Positions 26,757 through 35,638 are shown, numbered from the stretch's first letter. The stretch: 64,000 nucleotides of DNA from JADJPG01 sp964491875 (GCA_964491875.1 CAZBIC010000008.1:119519-183518); one strand, 5' to 3'. The notes: a model not told the origin generated them from the letters alone. Numbers and translations: made by a program.

Positions 26757-27092
26757 TCAGGCGGCGACGAAATGAAAGTAAGACAGCCCCTTGAACTCCC
26801 GCTCTTCGAGGAGCGCGAGGGTTTCGCGGCATTTTTCTGGGTGGCTCAGGAGCAGTTCAGGCAGGGCGGGGCTCCAGCGCTTGTCGAGCGGCTCACCAAA
26901 GGTGAGGCTGATCTGCTGGCAGAAGATTTTGGTGGCGTCGGCAAGGAGGATGTAGCAGTCCGCGTTGGCGGCGTAGCGTTCCTGACCGAATCGAGGCGCG
27001 TTCTCGCGGGCATACTGCAGCATTTTGCAGGCGCTCGTGATAATGAGCCTCGCCTTGGCGAGATTTTTTTCGACGTCGGTCATGTTGAACAT
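26757..27092 (-). CDS. Small hypothetical protein, largely helical
   Basis: I do not recognise this family. The frame gives about 111 residues from ATG 27092, or 108 from ATG 27083; the latter starts MTDVEKNLAKARLIITSACK. It is predicted to be mostly alpha-helical by its pattern (DVEKNLAKARLIITSACKML, YAANADCYILLADATKIFCQ, PEKCRETLALLEEREFKG), cytoplasmic, with four cysteines and no signal peptide or membrane segment. It converges on recA across the terminator. Coding potential is supported by the amphipathic helical pattern and the intact frame, but a spurious frame cannot be excluded. Confidence 0.5.
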   Translation of the reverse strand: MFNMTDVEKNLAKARLIITSACKMLQYARENAPRFGQERYAANADCYILLADATKIFCQQISLTFGEPLDKRWSPALPELLLSHPEKCRETLALLEEREFKGLSYFHFVAA

Positions 27093-27528
27093 TGTTTTGC
27101 TGTGAACAGCGTCCCCAACCTCCCGGACTGCCAATCGGTTTTCACACCTGCAACTCCGCCTGGCCTACCGGCAAACTGAACGGTGTCATCTCACGCGAGC
27201 CGGAAGCGGGGTGCAACGAGGAGTTATTGGAACTTTTTCGCAGGCTATTCACAGAGTTATTCGCAGCCGGTGACTTTCGCCATGAGTGGATTCGATAAGT
27301 GCTTCCTTCATGATGAGGGGATTCGCCGATAGGTTCGTCCGGGAGTTGTTAACAGAACGCCGACATGGGCGGGCCGGAGCGAGGGTAGAAAAGATTTCTC
27401 ATCAAAAGTGATGACCTGCCGATAGCTGTCCTTGAAGTGCACTCGCAACTGAACAACGAACGAGTCAGGTTAGCAGCGGAGCCGATGAGGAGTCGGTCTC
27501 CGGGGCCAGCCATCAACCGCAAAACCAC
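27093..27528. other. Non-coding stretch of about 430 bp
   Basis: No convincing gene is seen between the small hypothetical gene and the secreted OB-like protein gene. The region is less GC-rich than its surroundings. It contains CTATTCACA (27254-27262) and TTATTCGCA (27267-27275), each one base from a DnaA box but too weak to call an origin. The promoters of both flanking divergent genes must lie here; I could not fix their boxes. Confidence 0.4.
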
Positions 27529-28044
27529 ATGAAAGTCATCAAAACACCCGTTGTCCTCGGCCTGCTGTTGACGCTGGCCGGAGGCGCTACCCAAGCGGTA
27601 CGGGCGGAGGATAAACCTGCCGCGCCGCCCGCCACCACACCGGCGACCCCGAAGAAACCCGTACAACAGACGTTGGCGGGCAAAGTCGTGGCCGTCGACA
27701 AATACGGCAAGACCATCACGCTGCAGGTCGACAATCTCACTTATGTGCTTCAGGTCACTGACAGCACCCGCGTGAGCCTGGCCGGCAAGGAGCAGTCCAT
27801 CGCAGACGTCAATGTCGGCGAGGAACTGTCCGTAAACGTGCTCCTGCGCGAGCTGCCTGATGGCCGCGTCGAAGTCGCGGTCCTAAGCGTGGATCGCCAG
27901 AGTTCCGCCGAAGCCCAGGGCCGCGGTGGTCATGGCCGCGGTGGTCGTGGTCACGGCAAGCCGTGGAACAACCCCAACCACCCGTTCCATCACGGCCCGC
28001 ATCCGCCGAATGTCGACGGACCGGTGGTCTCGCCTCATCGCTGA
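27529..28044 (+). CDS. Small secreted protein with OB-like core and Gly/His/Arg-rich tail
   Basis: The 171-residue product has a signal peptide (MKVIKTPVVLGLLLTLAGGA, cleavage after VRA), a proline/threonine/alanine linker, and a compact strand-rich core (AGKVVAVDKYGKTITLQVDN to EVAVLSVD, residues 47-123) resembling the DUF5666/OB-type modules of bacterial periplasmic proteins. The last 45 residues are GHGRGGRGHGK followed by a histidine/proline-rich end (NHPFHHGPHPPN), a composition that often binds divalent metals. The tail is partly encoded by a duplicated GGCCGCGGTGGTC segment. Function unknown; a periplasmic metal or polysaccharide-associated role is only a guess from the downstream polysaccharide genes. 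Confidence 0.7.
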   Translation: MKVIKTPVVLGLLLTLAGGATQAVRAEDKPAAPPATTPATPKKPVQQTLAGKVVAVDKYGKTITLQVDNLTYVLQVTDSTRVSLAGKEQSIADVNVGEELSVNVLLRELPDGRVEVAVLSVDRQSSAEAQGRGGHGRGGRGHGKPWNNPNHPFHHGPHPPNVDGPVVSPHR

Positions 28045-28056
28045 TTGATCGGTGAT

Positions 28057-28113
28057 GTGGCGCTTCCCAGGATTGGGAGGACCACTGAAAAAATTGGCAA
28101 AGGGATTTGCCAA
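28057..28113 (+). other. Two hairpins in the transcript after the secreted protein gene
   Basis: Hairpin 1 (28057-28085): outer stem GTGG/CCAC and inner stem TCCCA/TGGGA around GGAT. Hairpin 2 (28094-28113): perfect TTGGCAAA/TTTGCCAA around GGGA. Both precede the terminator at 28123 by a few bases. They may be a 3' UTR structure or part of a small RNA. The conserved GEMM (cyclic di-GMP) riboswitch core is not present. Confidence 0.4.
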
Positions 28114-28122
28114 ACAACCTTT

Positions 28123-28160
28123 CCGCCCCGCCGGTTCGCCGTGCGGGGCGGTTTGCTTTT
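28123..28160 (+). terminator. Rho-independent terminator
   Basis: The arms CCGCCCCGC (28123-28131) and GCGGGGCGG (28143-28151) form a perfect 9 bp GC-rich stem with an 11-base loop, followed by TTTGCTTTT. It ends the transcript of the secreted OB-like protein and insulates the polysaccharide genes. Confidence 0.85.
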
Positions 28161-28186
28161 CGGGAGGGGAGTATTCCGAATGAACT

Positions 28187-28204
28187 GTCCGAAAACATTC
28201 GGAC
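28187..28204. promoter_or_regulatory. Palindrome upstream of the polysaccharide export gene, possible operator
   Basis: GTCCGAA (28187-28193) and TTCGGAC (28198-28204) are perfect inverted repeats around AACA, about 60 bp upstream of the export gene ATG and after the preceding terminator. The position suits a repressor or activator site or a leader hairpin. The regulator is unknown. Confidence 0.4.
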
Positions 28205-28263
28205 GACATTTTACCGCGGGGCTTGAAGTGGGTTGGCCTGAATCTGGCTAAACGACTTTTAGA

Positions 28264-28887
28264 ATGAGAAACTGCCTGTCATTAAAATCAATCCTCGCGG
28301 CGGTCGGCGCCGTTGCTCTCTGCCTTTTGCCTGCGGCCCGCGCGGCGGAAAACGCGCCGTCGACGCCCGCTGCTTCCACGGATGAAACCCGCACTTACCG
28401 GCTTTCTCCCAATGATATTGTGAAGATTAAGGTGTTTCAGGAGGAAGACCTGACCACGGAGATCCGGCTGGCAAAGGATGGAACGGGAACGTTCCCGCTT
28501 CTTGGCGCCATCAACCTAGGCGGCAAGACGGTGGACGAAGCTGCCGCCAGCATTCGCGATTTGCTCGGCAAGGATTACCTCGTGAACCCGCAGGTGACGT
28601 TGACCGTGATCGAGTATTCCAAACGCCGGTTCACCGTGCTCGGTCAGGTGCAGAAGCCGGGCTCGTATGACATTCCGAGCGAGGAATCGGTGACGCTCCT
28701 GCAAGCCATCGCGATGGCGGGCGGCTTCACGCGACTCGCTGTCCAGAGCAAGGTGACCATCACCCGCACATCGGGAGGAAAGAAGACGTTCTCGGTGGAC
28801 GTGAAATCTGCCGCGAACGATCCCGACATCAAACCGTTCGAGATTCTTCCGGACGACACGATCATCATTTCCGAACGCGTCTTCTAG
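28264..28887 (+). CDS. Polysaccharide export protein, Wza-like (Poly_export/SLBB)
   Basis: The 207-residue product has a signal peptide (SILAAVGAVALCLLPAARA) followed by the polysaccharide biosynthesis/export domain (TYRLSPNDIVKIKVFQEEDL to TVIEYSKRRFTVLGQVQKPG) and an SLBB beta-grasp segment (PGSYDIPSEESVTLLQAIAMAG). It is shorter than E. coli Wza (about 380 residues) and lacks the second SLBB repeat and C-terminal helix, like many non-proteobacterial homologues. No lipobox cysteine is at the cleavage site. It should help carry exopolysaccharide through the outer envelope with the tyrosine autokinase encoded next. No Shine-Dalgarno is visible; the start is preceded by TTTTAGA. Confidence 0.92.
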   Translation: MRNCLSLKSILAAVGAVALCLLPAARAAENAPSTPAASTDETRTYRLSPNDIVKIKVFQEEDLTTEIRLAKDGTGTFPLLGAINLGGKTVDEAAASIRDLLGKDYLVNPQVTLTVIEYSKRRFTVLGQVQKPGSYDIPSEESVTLLQAIAMAGGFTRLAVQSKVTITRTSGGKKTFSVDVKSAANDPDIKPFEILPDDTIIISERVF

Positions 28888-29001
28888 GCCGGTCGGAAAC
28901 CCCAGCTACCATTCCATGTCACGGACCGACACGAATCCCTGCCCCGGCAAACGAGCGATCGCGGTTTGCCTTTCTCTCAACCACTGAATTTCAGCCTGCC
29001 T

Positions 29002-31197
29002 ATGCCAACGAATCCAAATCCACGCCCCAACCCGCGCTCCAACCAACGTTCCTCGCCGAGCCAGACGGAAGTCGCTCCGCCCATCGACTTCCGGATGTTG
29101 TATTACGCGCTCCGGGAACGCACTTGGGTGATCGCGATGTTCTTCCTGGTCGCCGCGCTCGCCACCACCGCGTACTTGATGCGTGCGCCGAAGGTCTACG
29201 AGGCGAAACTCATTCTTCAGGTCGAGCAGGAGGAGCAAAAGATTCTCAACATTCAACGTGTCCAGCAGGAGGATCCAAACACCCTCGAATTCCTGAAGAC
29301 GGTGGAGCAGACGTTGCAGAGCCGGACGCTCTTTGAACGCGTGCTCGACACCAACAATCTCGCGAAGAACGAGCGCTTTGCGAAACCGCAGCCGGGCGAG
29401 CCGCCGTTGTCACGCGAGCAGCTGGTCAGCCGGCTGGCCAAGCTGGTGGAAGTGAAGCTGCGGAAAGGTTCCCGGTTGATCGATGTCAACGTCGAGCACA
29501 CGGACCCTGAGCTGGCGGCGCGCATCGCCAATTCTCTCGTCGATCAATTCCTCGGGCAGAATAACGAGTATAGTTCCTCGACGGCGGATCTGGCATTCTC
29601 ATTCCTCAGGAACGAGGAGAAGCGTCTCAAGGCCAAGCTCGAGCAATCTGAGCGCGCCATGCAGGAGTACAAGGAGGAAACCAAATCCGTCTCGCTCGAA
29701 GACCGGCAAAATGTCGTGGTCGAAAAGTTGAAGGAGCTGAATCAACGCGTCACGGAAGCCAAGTCCACCCGGATTACCACCGAAACCGCCTACAACCAGG
29801 CTCAGAGCCTCGGCAACAATGTCGTGGCGCTCATGTTCCTGCCGGCGGTGACGGCGGATCCCACCGTGGCGGACATTCGCTCGAACATTGGAAAGCTGGA
29901 GTCTGAACTCGCGAACTTGCGCCAGCGCTACAAGGAAAAGCATCCGAGGTATATTCAAGTCGCCAGCCAGCTCGCGGAATGGAAGAACAGTCTCACGAAC
30001 GCCATCCTGAACATCCCGGAAGGCATTCGTTCCCGCTTCGAAAGTGCGAAGGCCGCGGAAGTCGCTCTCGAGAACGCTCTGCGCGAGCAGGAAACAGCGG
30101 CGCTGGAGCTGAACAAGCGTTCGCTCGTTTACAACAAGCTGGCGCGCGAGGTGGATTCAGACCGCACCCTTTACGAGTCCGTCTTGAACCGCATCAAGGA
30201 AACGACGCTGACGCGGGAGATCAAGCCCAGCAAAATCCGCGTGGTCCAGCAGGCGCAGGTGCCGGAACTCCCGATCAAGCCGAACAAAATCAAAGTCGCA
30301 CTGCTCGGTTTGTTCGCGGGGCTTGGGGGCGGCGTGATCCTCGCCTTGTTCCTCAGCTCGCTCGATCGTTCGCTGAAGACGGTGGACCAGACGGAGGAAT
30401 TCCTCGGTGTTCCCGTCGTCAGCGCGATTCCCAAATTCACCGGCGCACCCAAGGGCAAGCGCAAGCTCATCAACTCGGACGACGCCGACTCATGCGAGGC
30501 GGAGGCGTTTCGCACCTTGCGCACCGCGCTCTCGATGCTCGGTCGCAAGGATGAACGCCGCGTCTCGCTCTTCACCAGCGCCGTGCCGTCCGAAGGCAAA
30601 ACGTTTTGCTCGGTCAACTACGCCATCAGCCTCGCGCAGCAGGGACTTCGGACATTGATCATCGACTGCGACCTCCGCCGTCCGATGGTCGAGAACACGC
30701 TCGTCGCGAACAACAAGCGCGGGTTCGGTCTGACCGATTATCTGACCGGCCAGAAAGATTTCAAAACGGTCATCCACGCGACGGAGACGGAGAACTTCTT
30801 CTACATCCCGGCCGGGACGCACACGCCGAATCCTGCCGAACTGCTCGCGCAAACAGGCATCGACGGATTGATCGATGAAGCGCTCCTGCACTTCGATCGC
30901 GTGATCGTTGATTCCGCGCCTGTTCACGCCGTCAGTGACACGTTACTCGTCCTCAACCGAATTCAGACGCTCTGTCTCGTGGTGAAGTCCGGCTTCACGC
31001 CGCGCAACTCCGTGCTCCGCGCCGTGCAGATGCTGAAGGAAGCCGGCGCGCCATTGGCGGGAACGATTCTGAACCAGATTCCGCGTTCGCGTGGCGGGTC
31101 GGGATACTACTACGACAGCTATTACAGCTACGGCTATTACGGCAAATACGGTTACGGCGAGAAGGAGAAGGGCCGTCAGAAAGCCGAGGCGGCGTAA
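29002..31197 (+). CDS. Polysaccharide copolymerase/tyrosine autokinase (Wzc/BY-kinase type)
   Basis: The ATG at 29002 is preferred over an upstream TTG at 28966. The protein of about 731 residues has a proline/asparagine-rich N-terminus, a first membrane segment (WVIAMFFLVAALATTAYLM), a Wzz domain, long periplasmic coiled coils (LRNEEKRLKAKLEQSERAMQ), a GNVR-type region, a second membrane segment (VALLGLFAGLGGGVILALFL) and a cytoplasmic kinase with Walker A SAVPSEGKT, Walker A' LIIDCDLRRP and Walker B VIVDSAPVHAVSD. It ends in a tyrosine cluster (GYYYDSYYSYGYYGKYGYG), the usual autophosphorylation site. It should control chain length and export of an exopolysaccharide with the protein encoded upstream. 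A terminator follows directly. Confidence 0.95.
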   Translation: MPTNPNPRPNPRSNQRSSPSQTEVAPPIDFRMLYYALRERTWVIAMFFLVAALATTAYLMRAPKVYEAKLILQVEQEEQKILNIQRVQQEDPNTLEFLKTVEQTLQSRTLFERVLDTNNLAKNERFAKPQPGEPPLSREQLVSRLAKLVEVKLRKGSRLIDVNVEHTDPELAARIANSLVDQFLGQNNEYSSSTADLAFSFLRNEEKRLKAKLEQSERAMQEYKEETKSVSLEDRQNVVVEKLKELNQRVTEAKSTRITTETAYNQAQSLGNNVVALMFLPAVTADPTVADIRSNIGKLESELANLRQRYKEKHPRYIQVASQLAEWKNSLTNAILNIPEGIRSRFESAKAAEVALENALREQETAALELNKRSLVYNKLAREVDSDRTLYESVLNRIKETTLTREIKPSKIRVVQQAQVPELPIKPNKIKVALLGLFAGLGGGVILALFLSSLDRSLKTVDQTEEFLGVPVVSAIPKFTGAPKGKRKLINSDDADSCEAEAFRTLRTALSMLGRKDERRVSLFTSAVPSEGKTFCSVNYAISLAQQGLRTLIIDCDLRRPMVENTLVANNKRGFGLTDYLTGQKDFKTVIHATETENFFYIPAGTHTPNPAELLAQTGIDGLIDEALLHFDRVIVDSAPVHAVSDTLLVLNRIQTLCLVVKSGFTPRNSVLRAVQMLKEAGAPLAGTILNQIPRSRGGSGYYYDSYYSYGYYGKYGYGEKEKGRQKAEAA

Positions 31198-31217
31198 CGC
31201 CTTCCGGGAACTTCCAA

Positions 31218-31256
31218 CTCACCAGCGTCGGACGATGCTGGTGGGTTTTGCTTTTT
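31218..31256 (+). terminator. Rho-independent terminator after the tyrosine autokinase gene
   Basis: The arms CTCACCAGC (31218-31226) and GCTGGTGGG (31237-31245) form a 9 bp stem with one G-U pair and a 10-base loop, followed by TTTTGCTTTTT. The TPR gene downstream is therefore probably transcribed separately. Confidence 0.82.
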
Positions 31257-31323
31257 ACACGGCGCCGCGGGTGATTGCCGATTTGGAGTGGATTTTTCCG
31301 GGGTGCGCCCCTACGTTTTCGCC

Positions 31324-32718
31324 ATGCCAGAAAAGAGTTTGAGCGAGATACCGCGCGACCTGCGCGAGCTGTATCAAAAGGGCGCCACGGCGCTCCAGCG
31401 TCAGAATTTCGACTACGCCATTGCCATCTTCCAGCAGGTTCTCACCCGCGAGCCCGCGTTCCTCGAATGCCGTCAGGCCTTGCGTGCGGCCCAGATCAAG
31501 AAGTCCGGCGGCAACACCGGCTTTTTCAAGAAGATGCTCGGTGGCGCGAGCAATTCTCCCCTGATCGCCAAGGCGCAGATGGCCAAGAGCCGTCCCATCG
31601 AAGCGATGGTGATCGCCGAACAGATCCTCGAAAACGATCCGCAAGGCTCGACCGGAAACAAGATTCTCGCCGAGGCCGCCATGGCCGCCAACCTGCCCAA
31701 GACCGCGTGCTTCGCCTACGAAATTCTGCTCAAGACGGCGACGAAAGATTACGACCTTTCGATGGCTTACGGAGAAGCGCTCGCGGCGTCCGGCCAGATT
31801 ACCAAAGCCGAGGCGCACTACGTAGAGCTGATGCGCGCGTATCCGGGCAAGGGAGAGATTTCCGCCGCGCTCAAGAACCTTTCCGCGCGCAAGACGCTCA
31901 ACGAAGGCGGCTACGAGGCCCTGGCGGACGGCAGCGGAAGCTATCGGGACATCCTGAAGAACAAGGACGAGGCGGTGAAGCTGGAGCAGGAAGCCCGGGC
32001 CGTGAAAACCGATGACGTCGCCGGCAATTTGATCACGGAATACGAAGCCCGTCTGGTGGCCGAACCGCGCAACATGAAGCTCGTGCGCAGCGTCGCTGAG
32101 CTTTACGCGCAGAAGAAGGATTACGACAAGGCAATCGAGTACTACGAGCGCATCCGCTCCTCGGAGCAGGGCGCCGATGCCTCGCTGGAGAAGGCGATTT
32201 CGGACATCGTCCTGAAACGATACGACCAGCAGCTTGCCCAGCTCGATGCGGCGAACCCGGATCACGCTGCGCAGATTGCGCAAATCAAGAGTGAGAAAGC
32301 CTCCGTCCAGCTCGAAGAACTCCGCAAGCGCGCCGAGCGTTACCCGACCGATCTCCAGATCAAGTTCGAGCTCGGCCAGCTCTACTTCCAGGCCGGCAAG
32401 TTCAACGAAGCGATGGCGGAGTTTCAGAAGGCGCAGGCCAATCCGCAGCGACGTTTGCAGGCGATGGCGTTCTTCGGCCAGTGTCTTGCCGCCAAGGGCA
32501 TGAACGATATGGCGGCGCGCAAGATGCAGGACGCGCTCAAGGAAAAGCCCGGCTGGGATGACGAGAAGAAGGAAATGATCTACATGCTCGGCTGCGTGCT
32601 CGAAAAAATGGGCAAGCGCGAGGAAGCCATTGAGCAGTTCAAGCAGATCTACGAAAACGACATCGGCTACAAGGATGTTGCCGCCAAGGTCGACGCCTAT
32701 TACTCTGGCCAGGGCTGA
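31324..32718 (+). CDS. Tetratricopeptide-repeat protein
   Basis: The start is placed at ATG 31324 (MPEKSLSEIPRDLRELYQKG); a GTG at 31288 would add 12 residues from the leader. The 464-residue protein is mostly helical with TPR-type repeats (LYQKGATALQRQNFDYAIAI, YDLSMAYGEALAASGQITKA, YAQKKDYDKAIEYYERI, LGQLYFQAGKFNEAMAEFQK, LGCVLEKMGKREEAIEQFKQ). No signal peptide is seen, so it should be cytoplasmic and a scaffold for protein-protein contacts. It lies after the exopolysaccharide genes but beyond a terminator, so a role in that pathway is only possible. A gap of 53 bp separates it from dinB. Confidence 0.85.
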   Translation: MPEKSLSEIPRDLRELYQKGATALQRQNFDYAIAIFQQVLTREPAFLECRQALRAAQIKKSGGNTGFFKKMLGGASNSPLIAKAQMAKSRPIEAMVIAEQILENDPQGSTGNKILAEAAMAANLPKTACFAYEILLKTATKDYDLSMAYGEALAASGQITKAEAHYVELMRAYPGKGEISAALKNLSARKTLNEGGYEALADGSGSYRDILKNKDEAVKLEQEARAVKTDDVAGNLITEYEARLVAEPRNMKLVRSVAELYAQKKDYDKAIEYYERIRSSEQGADASLEKAISDIVLKRYDQQLAQLDAANPDHAAQIAQIKSEKASVQLEELRKRAERYPTDLQIKFELGQLYFQAGKFNEAMAEFQKAQANPQRRLQAMAFFGQCLAAKGMNDMAARKMQDALKEKPGWDDEKKEMIYMLGCVLEKMGKREEAIEQFKQIYENDIGYKDVAAKVDAYYSGQG

Positions 32719-32771
32719 GTGCCGCGCGACGGTGAGTGCTGGCCGGCTCGTTGACGGCGGAGATTCTCAAC

Positions 32772-33845
32772 ATGCCGCGCGTCATCTTCCACCTCGACAT
32801 GGATGCGTTTTACGCGTCTGTGGAACAGCGAGATCGCCCTGAGCTCATCGGCAAGCCCGTCATTGTCGGCGCGCCTCCTTCGCGACGCGGTGTGGTCGCG
32901 GCTGCCAGTTACGAAGCACGAAAGTTCGGCGTTCGCTCCGCGATGCCCAGTTCCACCGCCGGGCGGCTTTGTCCCAAAGGAATCTTCGTTCCCCCGCGCA
33001 TGGAGGCCTACCGCACCGAGTCGCGGCGCATCATGGACATCATTGCCGGCAGCGGCGCAATCATCGAACAGGTCTCCATCGATGAAGCGTATCTCGATCT
33101 CTCCGCGCAATGTCCCGGTTCCGATGCGGATGAATGCCTGCTCGCCGGGCTGCCGATCGCGCGCGAGCTGAAGCGTCGGATCCGCGAGGAACGTGGATTG
33201 TCGGCGAGCATCGGCATCGCCGCAAACAAACTGCTCGCGAAGCTGGCCAGCGATTTTCAAAAGCCCAACGGCCTGACGCTCGTTCCCGAACGTGACAAGG
33301 TGGAGTTCCTGCGTCCCATGCCCGTGCGCGCGATTCACGGCGTCGGCAAGGTGACGGAGCAGGTGCTGGTGAACGCTGGTTTGCGAACCATCGGCGACCT
33401 CCAGGATCATCCGGGCGACCTGCGCGCGCTCGTGGGTTCGTGGGGACCGCGCCTGCGACAGTTTGCGTTCGGAGAAGATGATCGGGCGCTGGAACTGGGC
33501 GACGAGATCAAGAGCATCAGCGCGGAGGAAACCTTTGAGCGCGACACGGAGGATCGGAAGATCCTTCGCGCATGTCTGCGCGAGCAGGCGACAGACATTT
33601 CCACCAAGCTCAAGCGCAAGCGGCTCGGCGCTCACACGGTTCAGGTGAAGGTGCGCTACGGAGATTTCTCCACGCTCACGCGGCAGATTTCGGTGGAGGA
33701 ACCATTGGTCGAAGCAAACGAGATTTACCGCCTCGGCTGCTGGCTGCTCGGACGCGAACGGCTGGTGAACCGGCCACTGCGCCTGCTCGGGCTGGGCGTC
33801 AGTGGACTGGCGGAAGCTGCTGGCCAGCAGATGAAGTTCTTCTGA
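32772..33845 (+). CDS. dinB: DNA polymerase IV (Y-family)
   Basis: The start at 32772 gives the canonical MPRVIFHLDMDAFYASVEQR, whose aspartates are metal ligands. The 357-residue protein carries ARKFGVRSAMPSSTAGRLCP, the palm motif SIDEAYLDLS, SIGIAANKLLAKLASDFQKP, a helix-hairpin-helix (IHGVGKVTEQVLVNAGL) and the little-finger domain. It performs error-prone translesion synthesis. No LexA-like palindrome is found in the 53 bp upstream, in contrast to recA, so SOS control is not evident. The stop codon directly abuts the stop of the opposing PQQ-propeller gene with no gap. No clear beta-clamp-binding motif is seen at the C-terminus (QQMKFF is the closest). Confidence 0.94.
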   Translation: MPRVIFHLDMDAFYASVEQRDRPELIGKPVIVGAPPSRRGVVAAASYEARKFGVRSAMPSSTAGRLCPKGIFVPPRMEAYRTESRRIMDIIAGSGAIIEQVSIDEAYLDLSAQCPGSDADECLLAGLPIARELKRRIREERGLSASIGIAANKLLAKLASDFQKPNGLTLVPERDKVEFLRPMPVRAIHGVGKVTEQVLVNAGLRTIGDLQDHPGDLRALVGSWGPRLRQFAFGEDDRALELGDEIKSISAEETFERDTEDRKILRACLREQATDISTKLKRKRLGAHTVQVKVRYGDFSTLTRQISVEEPLVEANEIYRLGCWLLGRERLVNRPLRLLGLGVSGLAEAAGQQMKFF

Positions 33846-35399
33846 TCAGGGAGCCGCCTGCCGAACGGCGAACAGCTCTTTCATCGTCGCGATGTAAAGC
33901 GTGCCGTTGGCGGGCGTGACGGTGGCGCTGATCGGGCTGCCGAGTTCCATCTCGCTCAACACTTTCTTTTCCCGGCTCGCGGCGAAAATAAGGAACTGTC
34001 CGCTGCGCGTGCCGAGGTAAACTTTCCCGTCCGCAATCATCGGTGACGCCCAGACTTCGCCCTTGATGTCGTGAGTCCAGATTCCCTTTCCGGTCGCGAG
34101 ATCGAGGCAATGAAACTTCCGTCCGCAGTCCGCGATGAACACGAGACCGTCCGCGATCGCCGGCGTCGAGAGCACGTGCTTGTCGAGCGTGTAGGTCCAG
34201 ACTAGGCCGTTGGTGGTGATGTCGCCGCGCTTCGTCACGTCGATGCACTTGAGCCACGCTTCATTCTTGCCCCAGAAGATGTCGCCGCCGCCCGCGACGT
34301 AGAGCCGGTTCTCGTGGAAGACCGGCATGCCGTAGATGTTGCTCGGGCTCTCACGACGATTGCGATTGTACCGATGGACATTCTCCTTCGGCGCGGTCGG
34401 ATCGAAATCGAAGTGCCAGATGGGCTGGAGCGTCGCGACTTCGCCGGGCGGAGGAGTTTTGGCAAGTGGTTCGAAGCCGTAGACCACGCCGTTGCCGGCA
34501 GCGAAGAAGATTTGCTCGCGTCCGTTCACGGTCGCCATCGACGGCGAGGACCAGGTGCAGTGAAAAATGTTCGGCGCGATGCCGAGACGTTCGCGGGCGA
34601 GGAGTCGACCAGACTTCTTGTCGACAACCACCAGGCTCGGCGCGTCGGGCGTGCGAATCTTCACATGCGTGTTGTCCACGCCGGTGCCGGAGTTCAGATA
34701 GAGATGATTGCCGCGAATGAGAATCGAGCTGTGCGCGGCGTCGTGCGACCAGATGCCCGCTTCCTTCGTCAAATCGAGCGCCCAGAGGATGTCCGCGTCG
34801 AGCGGGCCGGGTGTGAGCGGTTTCGCGGGAGCGTTCGTGCCGCGCGGTGTCATGTAGGCGCCTTCATCGCGGAACGGTCCGTCATTTCCGTTCGCCATGC
34901 CGTGGACGTCGAGGCAAAGCACCACGCCGCGATTGTCGACGAGATAGACGCGGTCGCCTTCCACGGTGGCGGGCGACGAGATGCCGCATTTCGGCCAGTC
35001 GTGATAAGGATCCTCCTCGCGTTTCGGCACGACGAGTTGCCAGAGCAGTTTGCCGTCGGCTTCGTTGAAACACATCATGACGCCGCGGTCGCCATCGTGT
35101 TTCGGGTCACGCTTCTCGCCGTTGTTCGTGCCGAGGAACACGCGGCCGTTGGCGATGATCGGCGTAGAATGCGTTTCGGTTCCGATCTTCGCGACCCACT
35201 TGATGTTCTTTCCAGCGCGCGGGTCGAAGGAGTCGGGCAGGTTGCGCTCGTGAGAAACCATGTTGCGCGTCCAGGCGATCCCCCACTGCGGTTGGTCGGC
35301 GGCCCAAGCTGTCTTTGTGACGAGGACGGCGAACGCACCGACGGCGAAAAGGCGGCGAAGGATTGCGTGAGGCGAGGAGCGGCGCGACGACGGTTTCAT
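33846..35399 (-). CDS. Secreted PQQ-like beta-propeller repeat protein
   Basis: The 517-residue protein starts with a basic, long signal peptide (ILRRLFAVGAFAVLVTKTAWA, cleavage before ADQPQWG). It contains several PQQ-type blades with the W-and-G pattern, such as GKNIKWVAKIGTETHSTPII, NGRVFLGTNNGEKRD, GKLLWQLVVPKREED, GDRVYLVDNRGVVLCLD and GKGIWTHDIKGEVWASPMIA. The first visible blade begins ERNLPDSFDPRAGKNIKW. Such proteins are exported; a few bind PQQ as dehydrogenases, but the quinoprotein calcium and cofactor residues cannot be identified here, so a scaffold or binding role is equally likely. It is monocistronic, divergent from the MacA-type gene. Confidence 0.88.
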   Translation of the reverse strand: MKPSSRRSSPHAILRRLFAVGAFAVLVTKTAWAADQPQWGIAWTRNMVSHERNLPDSFDPRAGKNIKWVAKIGTETHSTPIIANGRVFLGTNNGEKRDPKHDGDRGVMMCFNEADGKLLWQLVVPKREEDPYHDWPKCGISSPATVEGDRVYLVDNRGVVLCLDVHGMANGNDGPFRDEGAYMTPRGTNAPAKPLTPGPLDADILWALDLTKEAGIWSHDAAHSSILIRGNHLYLNSGTGVDNTHVKIRTPDAPSLVVVDKKSGRLLARERLGIAPNIFHCTWSSPSMATVNGREQIFFAAGNGVVYGFEPLAKTPPPGEVATLQPIWHFDFDPTAPKENVHRYNRNRRESPSNIYGMPVFHENRLYVAGGGDIFWGKNEAWLKCIDVTKRGDITTNGLVWTYTLDKHVLSTPAIADGLVFIADCGRKFHCLDLATGKGIWTHDIKGEVWASPMIADGKVYLGTRSGQFLIFAASREKKVLSEMELGSPISATVTPANGTLYIATMKELFAVRQAAP

Positions 35400-35638
35400 G
35401 AGTGGACGGATTTGAGCGCGAAGGCCGGACGAGAGCGAGCGATTTCAACGTCGGCATTGCACCGGTAACCGGAGCGGGCGATGGCGTGTCTTGAAAGCGA
35501 CGTCTTTGGGTGGCCGGGCTTCAGACAGCCAACGATTCATTGCCAACCCTCCCTGAAACAGGGATAACGGCGCGGTTGCCTTCCAAGCCGGTGTAAGGCG
35601 GTTGAGAGCACCCGGCAGGCATCAAGTTCAGATCAATT

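Noticed and set aside
27250..27276. Two near-DnaA-box nonamers (CTATTCACA, TTATTCGCA) as a possible origin
   Set aside because: Each has a mismatch to TTWTNCACA, there are only two, and no dnaA, dnaN, gidA or AT-rich unwinding region is near.
28045..28160. Cyclic di-GMP (GEMM) riboswitch upstream of the polysaccharide genes
   Set aside because: A GGCAAA-like segment is present, but the second conserved core (GACGCAAAGCC) is missing and a terminator plus 100 bp separate it from the gene.
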